From Methylobacterium sp. E-065 (lineage in GTDB: Bacteria; Pseudomonadota; Alphaproteobacteria; Rhizobiales; Beijerinckiaceae): a stretch of 64,000 nt of DNA. Positions within the stretch are counted from its first letter, which is position 1, and the number at the start of each line of letters is the position of its first letter. Below, one piece after another: positions 52,632 through 62,387 of this stretch. The position numbers and the translations under genes are program-made. The notes beneath the pieces are model-generated. The model did no database searches, was not told where the DNA came from, and saw nothing but the letters and a program-made list of their open reading frames with translations. The stretch covers positions 62,001 through 126,000 of the forward strand of contig NZ_JAKSYD010000289.1 of NCBI RefSeq assembly GCF_022829605.1. The letters run 5' to 3'.

Positions 52632-52868
52632 TCACATGCCGCGATTCATCATCATCCGCTTCTTCATCATGCGGCGCTTCATCATCTGCTTCCGCATCAT
52701 CCGCTTCTTCATCATCATCCGCTCGCTGCGGTCCATGCGAACCTGGGTGACCGCGGAGGAGCCGGCCTGGAGACCGTTCGGGCCCATCGGCGCGGCGGAG
52801 GCGGCGCCGGCTCCGAGCGCGAGGCTGCCGAGGACCGAAGCGGCGAGGGCAAGGGTGGTGATCTTCAT
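52632..52868 (-). CDS. Exported methionine-rich peptide (MrpX-like)
   Basis: 78 residues. A Sec signal with an AxA site (LGAGAASAAP) is followed by a short linker and a tail of 28 residues that is almost only Met (13) and Lys/Arg (12), in blocks such as MMKRRMMKKRMMM. An exported Met-rich peptide encoded with a periplasmic molybdoenzyme and membrane b-type cytochrome recalls the MrpX/MsrP(YedY1) hypochlorite-scavenging system described in Azospira. It is the first gene of the set, 141 bp before the cytochrome gene. Confidence 0.8.
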   Translation of the reverse strand: MKITTLALAASVLGSLALGAGAASAAPMGPNGLQAGSSAVTQVRMDRSERMMMKKRMMRKQMMKRRMMKKRMMMNRGM

Positions 52869-53167
52869 TCGACGTCTCCTATAGGGGGAAGGAATCCCCT
52901 TTCGCACAGGGAGAGAAGAGAAGGGGCGACCACCAAGTTCCTGATTTATCGAATAAAAATTGTCGTCCGACAGAGTTTGGCGCAACAAATCGGACGTCGA
53001 GGCAGGGCCTCGCGCCGCGCCCAGGCCGGGCGTACGCCAACCTGTACGGAGGCATGGAGGAGAAAGTTTCAAACCGGACCGGGAACGCTGACGGTCCACC
53101 TCCAGGGCGACGCGATCAGTTTTCGATCACGTGAGGCCAGTAAGAGAGGTTGATCGGGGAGATGACC

Positions 53168-53192
53168 GGAACGGGTCCGGGCTTAATCGGTT
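53168..53192 (+). promoter_or_regulatory. Candidate EcfG promoter before catalase-like pseudogene
   Basis: GGAAC (53168-53172) followed after 16 bp by GGTT (53189-53192), one mismatch and one base short of the EcfG consensus. It ends 28 bp before the ATG at 53221, the same distance as in the PfpI promoter. Confidence 0.45.
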
Positions 53193-53220
53193 GTGCACAA
53201 GTGAGTTTTGGAGATCGTGC

Positions 53221-54297
53221 ATGCCGGCAGCGCCCGTTCGCTATTCCCCCGACGTCGAGAAGATCGCCGTCGACGAAGGCAAGACCATTGAGAGTCTGAA
53301 CGAGACCTTCGACAAGATCCTGGACAGAATCGCGAAGGACTCCGGCCACGCGGTGCGCTCGGTCCACGCCAAGGCCCACGGCATCCTGGAAGGCACGCTT
53401 CGCATCGACGCGGGCCTGCCGCCGGAACTCGCGCAAGGGCTGTTCTCGACCCCTGGCGAGCACAAGGTCTACATGCGGATGTCGACGAACGCGGGCGACA
53501 TCCTGCCGGACGCCGTCTCCCTGCCGCGCGGCCTCGCGATCAAGGTCCTGGACGTGGCCGGCGAGCGCCTGCCCGACGCCGAGGGGACGACGCAGGACTT
53601 CGTCATGGTCAACGGCAAGGTGTTCCAGGCGCCGAACGCCGAGAAGTTCCTCGGCAGCCTCAAGCTGCTCGCCAAGACCACTGACCGGATCGAGGGCGTG
53701 AAGGTCGCCGCCTCCAGCGTGCTGCGCGGGGTGAACAAGGCGCTGACCGCAATCGGCATCGAGAGCCCGACGCTCGGCTCGCTGGGCGGCGCACCGAACG
53801 TCGACCCCCTCGGTGAGACCTACTACAGCGTCACGCCGTTCCGGTACGGAGACCACATCGCCTAGTTCTCCGTGGCCCCCGTAGCGCCAGCGCTGACGAC
53901 CCTGACGGGCACCGAGATCGACGCCTCCGGCCGCCCCGACGCGATCCGCGAGACGGTCAGGTCGGAGATGGCCGGCATCGAGGGCGTCTGGGAGTTCCGT
54001 GTGCAGCTGTGCCGCGACCTGGCGCGTCAGCCGGTCGAGGACCCGACGGTCGAGTGGAACGAGGATGAGGCGCCGTTCCAACGGGTCGCCACCATCACCG
54101 TCCGGCCGCAGGACAGCTGGGACGCGATCCGCGTCGACGCCGTGGACGAGCGCATGCGCTTCGCGGTCTGGACCGGCCTCGCCGCCCACCGTCCGCTCGG
54201 CGACATCAACCGGGCCCGCAACGCCCCCTACAGGGATTCGGCCGAATTCCGTCAGCGCTTCAACGGCTGCCCGATCCACGAGCCCACCGGTCGCTGA
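53221..54297 (+). pseudogene. Catalase-like haem protein, interrupted by an amber codon
   Basis: The frame reads AVRSVHAKAHGILEGTLRID, VYMRMSTNAGDILPD, AIKVLDVAGERLPD, TQDFVMVNGKVFQAP, then FRYGDHIA and TAG (53863-53865), and continues in the same frame with FSVAPVAPALTTL to a TGA at 54295-54297. The paralogue at 48657 has RFGDYVAKLGAVP, so the TAG replaces Lys (AAG to TAG). About 215 residues are before and 143 after. No other damage is visible, so it is recent decay, an error or readthrough. Confidence 0.8.
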
Positions 54298-54314
54298 GGG
54301 TGGATGCGGTGCCG

Positions 54315-54725
54315 ATGGAATCGAACAAGGACCTCGTCCGCGCCTACTTCGCCGCGTTCCGGGACCGGGACGCGGTGTGGTGGGAGCGGTTCATTGCCCC
54401 GGACTTCGTGCGCCACGACCCCGGCCTCGACTTCGAGGTCCGTGGCCCGGCGGGCGTCGCCAGGCTCGGCGAAGTGCTGCACGGCGCTTTCTCGGACATC
54501 GAGATGCATGTCGCCGAGGTCATCGCCGAGGGCGACCGGGTGCTGGCGCGTCTCCGCTTCACCGGCCGTCATACCGGGACGTTCCAGGGCACGCCCGCCA
54601 CCGGCAATGCGGTCGATATCGCCGTGATGGATTTCTTCCGCGTCGTGGACGGTCGGCTGGCAGAGCATTGGGCCCTGATGGACAACCTGTCCTTGCTCAA
54701 GCAGGTCGGCGCCATCGATGCCTGA
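54315..54725 (+). CDS. SnoaL-like family protein
   Basis: 136 residues, NTF2-like SnoaL fold: SNKDLVRAYFAAFRDRDAVW, FVRHDPGLDFEVRGPAGVAR and FTGRHTGTFQGTPATGNAVD, ending LLKQVGAIDA. The start may be ATG 54315 or GTG 54300. It follows the broken catalase-like gene by about 17 bp, the same partnership seen at 47507/48657. Confidence 0.8.
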   Translation: MESNKDLVRAYFAAFRDRDAVWWERFIAPDFVRHDPGLDFEVRGPAGVARLGEVLHGAFSDIEMHVAEVIAEGDRVLARLRFTGRHTGTFQGTPATGNAVDIAVMDFFRVVDGRLAEHWALMDNLSLLKQVGAIDA

Positions 54726-56826
54726 GGGTCGCGGCGGCGTTCTGCGGACGGTCGGCGCACCGCGACGCTTGGACACCGTCCGCTCGACGGCCGCCTTCTT
54801 TACACCCCGCCGGACCAAGCTTGAGGTGGGTCTTTCCGCGAGCGCGGGAAGCTGACTGGCCGGCGCTGAACCGATTGGTTTTCCCAATCGGGGTGCCGCC
54901 GGGGAAGCGGAACCGGTCAGCCCCTCGCAGCTTGGACACCGGATTCCTGTGATTGCGGGGAGGTCCCGGCCAATCGAGAAGGGCGGACGTTGGTCGGTTC
55001 GGATCTGAAATCGCTGTCGCGCGACGAGCTTGAGGCCGAGATCCTGCGGCTCAGGTGGTTGCAGGCCGGGGGCTCCCCGGAGGCTTTCGGGCGCCAGGTC
55101 CGCACGACGCCGGGCGGCCGGGACGAGTTGTTCGCCGCGGTCGAGAAGACCCGCACGCCGATGATCCTGACCGACCCGAGCCGGCCGGACGACCCCATCG
55201 TCTTCGCCAACCGGGCCTTCTAGGACCTGTCCGGCTACGGCGCTAACGAATTGCTCGGCCGCAACTGCCGCTTCCTGCAGGGACCGGACACCGACCCCGC
55301 CCACGTCCAGGCCATCCGGGACGCGTTGGCGGCCAGGCGCGACCTCGCCATCGATATCGTCAACTACCGGCGTGACGGCACGCCCTTCCTCAACGAGCTC
55401 TTCATCAGCCCGATCCTCGATGCAGAGGGGCGCGTTCTCTATCACTTCGGTAGCCAGGTCGACGTCACCGGCTACCGGCAGACGATGTCGCGCCTGGCGA
55501 AGAACGAGCGGCGGCAGCGGGCGGTGTTCGACAGCGCCGTGGAGTTCGCCATCGTCGTCACCGACTGCGACGGCCTAGTCACCGATTGGAACGCCGGGGC
55601 GGAACGCGTGTTCGGCTGGACCGCCGAGGAGATGCGCGGGCAACCCGCCGACCGCTTCTTCACGCCCGAGGACCGAGCGGCCGGTCGCATCGAGACCGAG
55701 ATGCGCCGGGCCCGTGAGGAGGGCCGCGCCTCCGACGAGCGATGGCATCTGCGCAAGGACGGCAGCCGCTTTTGGGCGTCCGGCGAGATGATGCCGCTGT
55801 TCGACAAGGTCGGGAAGCACTTCGGCTTCACCAAGATCGCCCGCGACCGTACCGCCGAGCACGAGGCAGGACGCGCGTTGAGGGAGAGCGAGGCGAGACT
55901 CAGCGAGAGCGAGGACCACTTCCGGCACACGGTCGAATTGAACCCGCAGGTGCCGTGGACCTGCGACCCGGCCGGCAACATCACGTCCTACTCGAACCGC
56001 TGGCTCGAACTGACGGGCCAGGCGCCAGGCGAGCCGGACGGCACCGGCTGGATGAAGGCCCTTCATCCGGACGACGTCCCGCGTACCGTCGAGGTGTTCT
56101 CCGCGAGCCTCTCCTCGGGCGACCCGGTCGACGTGGACTACCGCATTAACATCGCGGGGAGCGGCGAGTACCGCTGGATGCGCGCCCGCGCGCAGGCCCG
56201 CCGCGACGCGGCCGGGAGCATCGTGCGCTGGTACGGGGTGGTCGAGGACATCCACGACCGCCGCCTCGTCGAGGAGGCCCTGCGCGAGAGCGAGAATCGG
56301 TACCGCACGCTTTTTGAGACCATCGAGGTCGGGTTCTACATCCTCAGGCTGCGGTTCGACGCGGACGGGCGGGCGGTCGACTACCTGATCGAGGAGGCCA
56401 ACCCGGCCTTCGCCCGGCAGACCGGCGCCGACCTCGCCGGCAGGTGGGTCAGCACGTTCGCGCCCGGCCTGGAACGGCATTGGTTCGACAGCTACGGCCG
56501 CGTGGCCCGGACCGGCGAGCCGGCCCGATTTGAGAACTACGCCTCCGGGTTCGGGCGCTGGTTCGACGTGCGCGCGCACCGGGTCGGCGAACCGGGGGAC
56601 CACCGCGTCGCCGTGTTCTTCAATGACATCACCGCTCGCAGGAATGCCGAGCTGCTCGCGGAGACCAACGAGCGCGAGCTCCGCCTGATCGCTGACGCGC
56701 TTCCGGTGCTGATCGCGTTCATCGACGCCGGCCACGTCTACCGCTTCGCCAACGAGGCTTATCGAGATTGGTTCTTCGTCCCGCCGGACGAGGTGGTGGG
56801 ACGAGACGTCCGCAAGCTCCTGGGCC

Positions 56827-56860
56827 CGGCCGGTTACGCGGCCCGGCCGGTTACGCGGCC
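56827..56860. repeat. 17-bp tandem duplication
   Basis: The unit CGGCCGGTTACGCGGCC is present twice head to tail (56827-56843, 56844-56860), followed by a partial CGG. Removing one copy restores the reading frame of the hybrid kinase. Replication slippage is the obvious cause. Confidence 0.9.
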
Positions 56861-57019
56861 CGGAAGGATTTCGTCGACCGGGCCCTCGGGGGCGAGTCCG
56901 TCCTGTTCGAGCTCGACTGACCGCATCGGGACGGGCGCCTGCGCGTCGCCGAGATCCGCTACCTGCCCCGGCGCGATACCGGGGGCGCGGTCGACGGCTT
57001 CCATGTCTTCGTCCAGGAC

Positions 57020-58615
57020 GTGACCGACAGGCACCGGGCCGAGGCCCTGCTCCGTTCCGAGAAGTCGGAGCTCGAAGCCCAGGTCGCCGCGCGCACGGCC
57101 GAGCGCGACGAGATCTGGCGCGTCTCCAGCGATCTCCTCTGCGTCGCGACCCTCGACGGCCACTTCACGAGCCTCAACCCGGCCTGGCGCACGACGTTGG
57201 GCTGGTCGGAGGACGAGTTGAGGGGAAAGCCCTTCCTCGATTTCGTGCACCCCGACGACCATTCATCCACGAAGACCGCCGCGGCGGGGCTGATTCGGGG
57301 CGAGGCGCAACTCTTCTTCGAGAACCGATACCGGCATCGGGACGGCAGCTACCGCTGGCTGTCCTGGAACGCGGTGCCGCGCGGGGGGCTGGTCTATTCG
57401 GCCGTCCGCGACGTGACCGAGGCCAAGACGGCGGCCGAGGCCCTGGCCAAGACCGAGGAAGCCCTGCGCCAGTCCCAGAAGATGGAGGCGGTAGGGCAAT
57501 TGACCGGCGGCCTCGCGCACGACTTCAACAACATGCTCGCCGGCATCGTCGGCTCCCTGGAGCTGATGCAGACCCGCATGCTCCAGGGGCGGATGTCCGA
57601 CTTGGAGCGCTACATCGGCGCGGCGCAGGGCGCTGCCAAGCGCGCCGCCGCCCTCACGCACCGCCTGCTCGCCTTCTCCCGACGCCAGACGCTCGATCCG
57701 AAGCCGACCGACGTGAACCGGCTGGTCGAGGGCATGGTCGACCTCGTCCGCCGCACCGTCGGCCCCGCGGTACCGGTCGAGTTCGTCGGCATGGGCGGCG
57801 TGTGGCCGACGCTGGTCGACCCGAGCCAGTTGGAGAACGCGCTGCTCAACCTGTGCATCAACGCCCGCGACGCGATGCCGGACGGCGGCAGGATCACCAT
57901 CGAGACCGGCAACCGCTGGCTGGACGAGCGCGGCGCCCGCGAGCGCGACCTGAGCCCGGGCCAGTACGTCGCGCTCTGCGTCTCGGACACCGGGACCGGC
58001 ATGACCCCGGACGTCGTCGCCAAGGCGTTCGACCCGTTCTTCACGACCAAGCCGCTCGGCGAGGGCACCGGCCTCGGCCTGTCGATGATCTACGGGTTCG
58101 CCAAGCAGTCGGGCGGCCAGGTCCGGATCTACTCCGAGGTCGGGCAGGGCACGATGGTCTGCGTCTACCTTCCCCGCCACCTTGGCGAGGCCGAGGATGC
58201 CGAGGTCGTGGCCGACCTCTCGGACGCCGCTCGCGCCAAGGCCGTTGAGACGGTGCTGGTGGTCGACGACGAACCGACCGTGCGCATGCTGGTCACCGAG
58301 GTGCTGGAGGACCTCGGCTACGCCGCCATCGAGGCCGGCGACGGCGCTTCGGGCCTGAAGGTGCTCCAGTCCGACGTGCGCATCGACCTGCTCGTCACCG
58401 ATGTCGGCCTGCCCGGGGGCCTGAACGGTCGCCAGATGGCGGACGCCGCGCGCCAGCACCGCCCGGACCTCAAGGTCCTGTTCATCACCGGCTACGCGGA
58501 GAACGCCGTGCTCAACCATGGGCACCTGGCGCACGGCATGAACGTGATGACCAAGCCGTTCGCCCTGGAGGCGCTGGCCACCCGTATCCGCGGCATCATC
58601 GAGGGTCAGGGCTGA
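57020..58615 (+). CDS. Intact C-terminal part of the hybrid kinase (PAS-HisKA-HATPase-REC)
   Basis: 531 residues from a GTG. PAS (SSDLLCVATLDGHFTSLNPA), phosphoacceptor His in GQLTGGLAHDFNNMLAGIVG, ATP-binding N box CINARDAMPDGG, G boxes DTGTGMTP and GTGLGLSMIYGFAKQSGG, then a receiver with VDDEPTVRM, phospho-Asp in LLVTDVGLPGG and the Lys in MTKPFALE. It may still be made as a free protein if initiated internally. Highly similar in layout to the kinase at 59485-61554. Confidence 0.7.
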   Translation: MTDRHRAEALLRSEKSELEAQVAARTAERDEIWRVSSDLLCVATLDGHFTSLNPAWRTTLGWSEDELRGKPFLDFVHPDDHSSTKTAAAGLIRGEAQLFFENRYRHRDGSYRWLSWNAVPRGGLVYSAVRDVTEAKTAAEALAKTEEALRQSQKMEAVGQLTGGLAHDFNNMLAGIVGSLELMQTRMLQGRMSDLERYIGAAQGAAKRAAALTHRLLAFSRRQTLDPKPTDVNRLVEGMVDLVRRTVGPAVPVEFVGMGGVWPTLVDPSQLENALLNLCINARDAMPDGGRITIETGNRWLDERGARERDLSPGQYVALCVSDTGTGMTPDVVAKAFDPFFTTKPLGEGTGLGLSMIYGFAKQSGGQVRIYSEVGQGTMVCVYLPRHLGEAEDAEVVADLSDAARAKAVETVLVVDDEPTVRMLVTEVLEDLGYAAIEAGDGASGLKVLQSDVRIDLLVTDVGLPGGLNGRQMADAARQHRPDLKVLFITGYAENAVLNHGHLAHGMNVMTKPFALEALATRIRGIIEGQG

Positions 58616-58735
58616 CCGGCCCCAGGGCATCCACGGCGGCGCAGGGTTCCGTTTGCAGACCGGTCTCGCCACTTTCGGGCGGCAGCATCGCCGAAGGTCG
58701 AACAGGAGAAACGATCCCGCCCGTGACGGCGTCGC

Positions 58736-59281
58736 TCAGTTCAGCCGCTCCTTGACCTCGATCCTGGCGGCGAGCGCCTGGCCGATCTTGAACAGGGCGC
58801 TGCGGAGGTCCGGCAGGGCCTCCTTGCCACCGTCGGACTCGATGAGCGAATGCGCCAGGAGCAGGTGATCCGCGACCTGGTCCAGCCAGGAATTCGGCAT
58901 CGTGTTCGGATGGGGCGCCGGCGGCACGAACCGCTCGATCTTGCCGTAGGCCGTGATCGTGTCCGTCGCGCCCGGGGCCAGTTCCGTCACCGTGCCGAAG
59001 TAACCGATGAAGGCATCGCCCAGCATGCCGAACGCAGGGACGCCGCCCGCTCCGACCCAGCGAAGGGTGCGGTCCGGCCTGAGTAGCCGATACCTGACGC
59101 TGAACTCCTCCCCGCGACGGACCGCGGCAGCCATCGTTTCCGCGACGATGGCCCTGTCGTCGGAGTGGACGCGATCCAGCCATCCGAGGCCGAGGGCGTC
59201 GGCGACCTCCTGTCCGGTGAGCGTCGTCCACTCCGGGCTGGTGTAGACGCAGGCACCGGCCGCGTCCGTGACGAAGATCAT
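58736..59281 (-). CDS. PAS-domain protein
   Basis: 181 residues from ATG 59281: a single PAS domain (MIFVTDAAGACVYTSPEWTT, VHSDDRAIVAETMAAAVRRG, EEFSVRYRLLRPDRTLRWVG), then a helical C-terminus (NSWLDQVADHLLLAHSLIES). No kinase or output domain follows. Probably a stand-alone sensor or a partner of the flanking hybrid kinases. An AGAGG box lies about 9 nt before the ATG. Confidence 0.75.
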   Translation of the reverse strand: MIFVTDAAGACVYTSPEWTTLTGQEVADALGLGWLDRVHSDDRAIVAETMAAAVRRGEEFSVRYRLLRPDRTLRWVGAGGVPAFGMLGDAFIGYFGTVTELAPGATDTITAYGKIERFVPPAPHPNTMPNSWLDQVADHLLLAHSLIESDGGKEALPDLRSALFKIGQALAARIEVKERLN

Positions 59282-59484
59282 CGATGGGCCTCTGCTTGGG
59301 CGGATGCTTCGAGACAATATCTCTCCGCAGCGGCGGCACAAGCGTCGGCCCGATACCGTTTCCAGCCGGGCATCCGCCCCGTCTCGCGGTCCGCGCGGTT
59401 TCCACGTCACCCGCGTCGAGAAGGCGTGTCGGCGGGGTTCGTGACCACTTGCCCGGGCATCGGACCGGGAAGGTTCGACGGTTC

Positions 59485-61554
59485 CTACCGTAGACCGAGG
59501 AACCGATGCAGGATGCGGCCGAGCTGCTCGGCGGAATAGGGCTTGTGCAGCAGCTCGAACCCGTGCGTGCCCTCCTGCGCCAGCACGTGACTGTAGCCGG
59601 ACGCCAGGACCACTGGCAGGTGCGGCAGCCGCCGCTGCAGGGTCTTGGCGAGGTCCACGCCACCCATGCCCGGCATCACCACGTCGGAGAACACCATGTC
59701 GAAGCCGTTGCCGTCGGCGCCGAGCCGGTCCAGCGCCTCTTCGGCGTTGGCCGCCCAGGTCGGCCGGTAGCCGAGGTCTTCCAGGATCTGGGTCGCGAAC
59801 TGGCCGACGCCGATGTTGTCCTCGACCACCAAGATACGCTGGCCGGTTCCCAAAGGAGCCAGCTCGCCGTCGTGCACGCGGTCGCGGGCTAGACTTTCCT
59901 CGGGCTCGACTTCGGGGAGGTAGAGGGTGAAAGTGGTGCCTTCCCCAATCGCGCTGGCCACGTCGACGTCGCCGCCCGACTGCTTGGCGAACCCGAACAC
60001 CTGGGACAGCCCGAGCCCCGTGCCCTTGCCAATCTCCTTTGTGGTGAAGAACGGCTCGAAGATCCGCCCGATCCGGTCCGGGGGGATGCCTGAGCCCGTA
60101 TCGGTCAGGGAGACCGCCGCGAAGGCCTCGCGCGAACTGGCATGGCCGCGGATGGCGGGAAGAGCCGCCCCGCACCCCAGGCGGAGGGTGAGCGTTCCCT
60201 CCCCGTCCATCGCGTCTCGGGCGTTGACCGCCATGTTGACCAGCGCGGTCTCGAACTGGCTCAGGTCCGCCCGGACGAAGCACGGCGCATGGGGCATATC
60301 CGTCACCACGCGGACGCGCGCGCCGGTGACGGTGTCGAGCATCTCGGCGATCCCGCCGACCTTCTCGCCGACGTCGAACACCTCGGGCTTGAGGGCCTGG
60401 CGGCGTGCGAAGGCCAGCAACTGGCCGGTGAGCTTGGCGGCCCGCTCCACGGTCTCCGAGACCGCGTTGAGGTAGCGGTCCTTGCGCGCCTCGGGCAGGT
60501 CCGGCCGGCGCAGGAAGTCCACCGACGAGCGGATGATGGTGAGCAGGTTGTTGAAATCGTGCGCGACGCCGCCGGTGAGTTGGCCGACGGCTTCGAGCTT
60601 CTGGGATTGGCGAAGCGCTTCCTGCGCATGTTCCAGGTCGGCCTGCCGCTCCCGCTCGACGGTGATGTCCCGCCCTGTCGCGTAGGTCAGGTTCCCGGCC
60701 GGCGCTGCGGTCCAGGAGATCCAGCGCGTCGAGCCGTCCCTGTGACGGTAGCGGTTGACGATGCGGGGCATCCCTCCCCCGGCCGCCTCGGTGTAAGCCT
60801 CGACCGTCTCGGCATGGTCCTCGGCCAGGACGAACTCGTTGACGTGGTGGCCGACGAGCTCGTGCGGCTCGTAGCCGAGCAGGTGGGTCCAGGCCGGGTT
60901 GACCCTCCGGAACACCCCCTCGAAATCGATGATCAGCATCAGGTCCGGGGCGGTGTCCCACATCAGGTCCCGCTCGGTGGTACGCTCCTGCACCCGCTGC
61001 TCAAGGGTCGCGTTCAGACAACGCACCTCGTCGAGCGCCCGCTCCAGATTTTCCTGGCTCTCCTTGAGGGCGGCGTCGGCCAGCATCCGCTGCGTGGTTT
61101 CGTTGGTGAAGATGAAGAGGCCTGCCACCGCTCCGTCGGCATCGAGCACGCGCGAGTAGGAGAAGGAGAACCACGTCTGCGCCGCCCCGCGGTCGGTGTC
61201 GAGCTTCCACGGAAGGTCCTCGAAGCGATGGCTGCGCCCGGCGAAGGCGTCCTCGATGATCGGCTGCGCCTGGTCCCAAGCGTCCGCCCAGACCCGGTCG
61301 AAGCGCTCGCCCGTAGCCCAGGCCAGCCGAGGGCCGAGCAGCCTAGAATAGGTGTCGTTGAAGAAGAAATGCAGGTCCGGCCCCCAGGCCAGGATCATGC
61401 TCTCGGGCGAGTTCAGGACCAGTGAGAGCGCGGTCTTGAAAGCTTGCGGCCACGTCTCGGGTTGCCCAAGAGGATGGCCCGACCAGTCGCGCTCGCGAAT
61501 GAGGCGCGCGGCCTCACCGCCCCCGGAGAGGAACGCCGTCGCGTCGATCACCAC
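59485..61554 (-). CDS. PAS hybrid histidine kinase with receiver domain
   Basis: 689 residues. Two PAS domains (first around SPESMILAWGPDLHFFFNDT, second TAPDLMLIIDFEGVFRRVNP), a coiled linker, HisKA with phosphoacceptor GQLTGGVAHDFNNLLTIIRS, HATPase (NMAVNARDAMDGEG, DTGSGIPPDRIG, GTGLGLSQVFGFAKQSGG) and a C-terminal receiver (ILVVEDNIGVGQFATQI, phospho-Asp in DMVFSDVVMPGMGG, Lys in LLHKPYSAE). No membrane segment, so a cytoplasmic sensor. Paralogous to the pseudogene kinase at 54990. Confidence 0.92.
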   Translation of the reverse strand: MVIDATAFLSGGGEAARLIRERDWSGHPLGQPETWPQAFKTALSLVLNSPESMILAWGPDLHFFFNDTYSRLLGPRLAWATGERFDRVWADAWDQAQPIIEDAFAGRSHRFEDLPWKLDTDRGAAQTWFSFSYSRVLDADGAVAGLFIFTNETTQRMLADAALKESQENLERALDEVRCLNATLEQRVQERTTERDLMWDTAPDLMLIIDFEGVFRRVNPAWTHLLGYEPHELVGHHVNEFVLAEDHAETVEAYTEAAGGGMPRIVNRYRHRDGSTRWISWTAAPAGNLTYATGRDITVERERQADLEHAQEALRQSQKLEAVGQLTGGVAHDFNNLLTIIRSSVDFLRRPDLPEARKDRYLNAVSETVERAAKLTGQLLAFARRQALKPEVFDVGEKVGGIAEMLDTVTGARVRVVTDMPHAPCFVRADLSQFETALVNMAVNARDAMDGEGTLTLRLGCGAALPAIRGHASSREAFAAVSLTDTGSGIPPDRIGRIFEPFFTTKEIGKGTGLGLSQVFGFAKQSGGDVDVASAIGEGTTFTLYLPEVEPEESLARDRVHDGELAPLGTGQRILVVEDNIGVGQFATQILEDLGYRPTWAANAEEALDRLGADGNGFDMVFSDVVMPGMGGVDLAKTLQRRLPHLPVVLASGYSHVLAQEGTHGFELLHKPYSAEQLGRILHRFLGLR

Positions 61555-61869
61555 CTCACGCCTCGCAGGACTCGGTTCGGGCCTCGGAAGCGGAGCACCG
61601 GCCTGGGCTCCATGTGTCGGTGACGAGAGGGTGGGCGGACATACGGATGTTCGGCCTCGGATTCGAAGAGGTGGAAAGCGTTTTCGCGCTGCAAGGCGTC
61701 AACGCTCGACGACGCGGCTCGGTCCGCAAGGCGCTCCGACTGCACCATCCTCGCCACGAAGGCGCGATCCCGGTCGTTCCATCCCGAATGGTTCCGGACG
61801 CGATGGACGGGCACGCACAGCCTGTCGGGCGTCGGGCGCCCGAGGACGGAACGGGATCGAGCGCCGTCC
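61555..61869. other. Intergenic stretch upstream of the hybrid kinase
   Basis: About 315 bp between the kinase start and the MarR remnant. A leftward frame (VRNHSGWNDRDRAFVARMVQ region) is open but matches no family I know. Nothing else is evident. Confidence 0.35.
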
Positions 61870-62240
61870 TCATCTGCCCTGCCGCGGCCGACCCGGGTAA
61901 GCGCCCTGCACCGCGACGGGGGCGGTGACGCGGTCCGCGAGATTCATCAGTTCTTGCCGCAGAGCCGACAGCGAGCCGTCCGACAGACCCACCCGGCATA
62001 CGACGTCCTGCTGCGCCTTCGAGGCTTCCTCCTCCAGTCGACGCCCGGCATCGGTCAGGGCGACCAGCACCACCCGCCGGTCCGAGGTCCTGGCGCGGGC
62101 GACGAAGCCGGCGGCCTCCAGCCTGTCGACGAGCGGCGTGATCGCGCTGGGCCCGATGTGGAGCCGCGCGCCGAGTTCGCCGGCCGGACGATTTTCATGT
62201 CCCGCCGACAGGCCGGTTGTCGTGCGCAGACCTGCCGGTC
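61870..62240 (-). pseudogene. MarR family regulator, 5'-truncated
   Basis: The leftward frame gives NRPAGELGARLHIGPSAITP, LVDRLEAAGFVARARTSDRR, VVLVALTDAGRRLEEEASKA and a normal C-terminus. The winged-helix second half is complete, but the first helices are missing: in frame, a TGA lies upstream near 62240 and no start with a normal N-terminus exists. Translation from the internal ATG/GTG near 62073 would lack the DNA-reading helix. Confidence 0.7.
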
Positions 62241-62387
62241 ACAGCAGCCGTTGGCTTGAGGCGGATCATCCGAGCCGGGCGAGGGCCTGAGCGGGGCTCA
62301 TCCGGTCACACGCTCGCAGGGGCACCGAACCGTCGAGGGCGCGTTCGGGTTCAACGCGCATCGCGATCGACGCGTGGTTGGTAGGAT

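Larger units (their letters stand above)
54990..58615 (+). pseudogene. LOV/multi-PAS hybrid histidine kinase, disrupted three times
   Basis: A TTG start gives VGSDLKSLSRDELEAEILRL, then a LOV domain containing IVFANRAF, TAG (55221-55223), DLSGYGANELLGRNCRFLQG with the flavin-adduct Cys in GRNCRFLQ. Four or so further PAS domains follow (about 55480-56740). A 17-bp tandem duplication at 56827-56860 shifts the frame, and in the restored frame (GPAGYAARKDF, then SVLFELD) a TGA occurs at 56918-56920. The final PAS, HisKA, HATPase and receiver domains are intact (57020-58615). Originally about 1,200 residues, a blue-light-sensing hybrid kinase. Confidence 0.78.
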
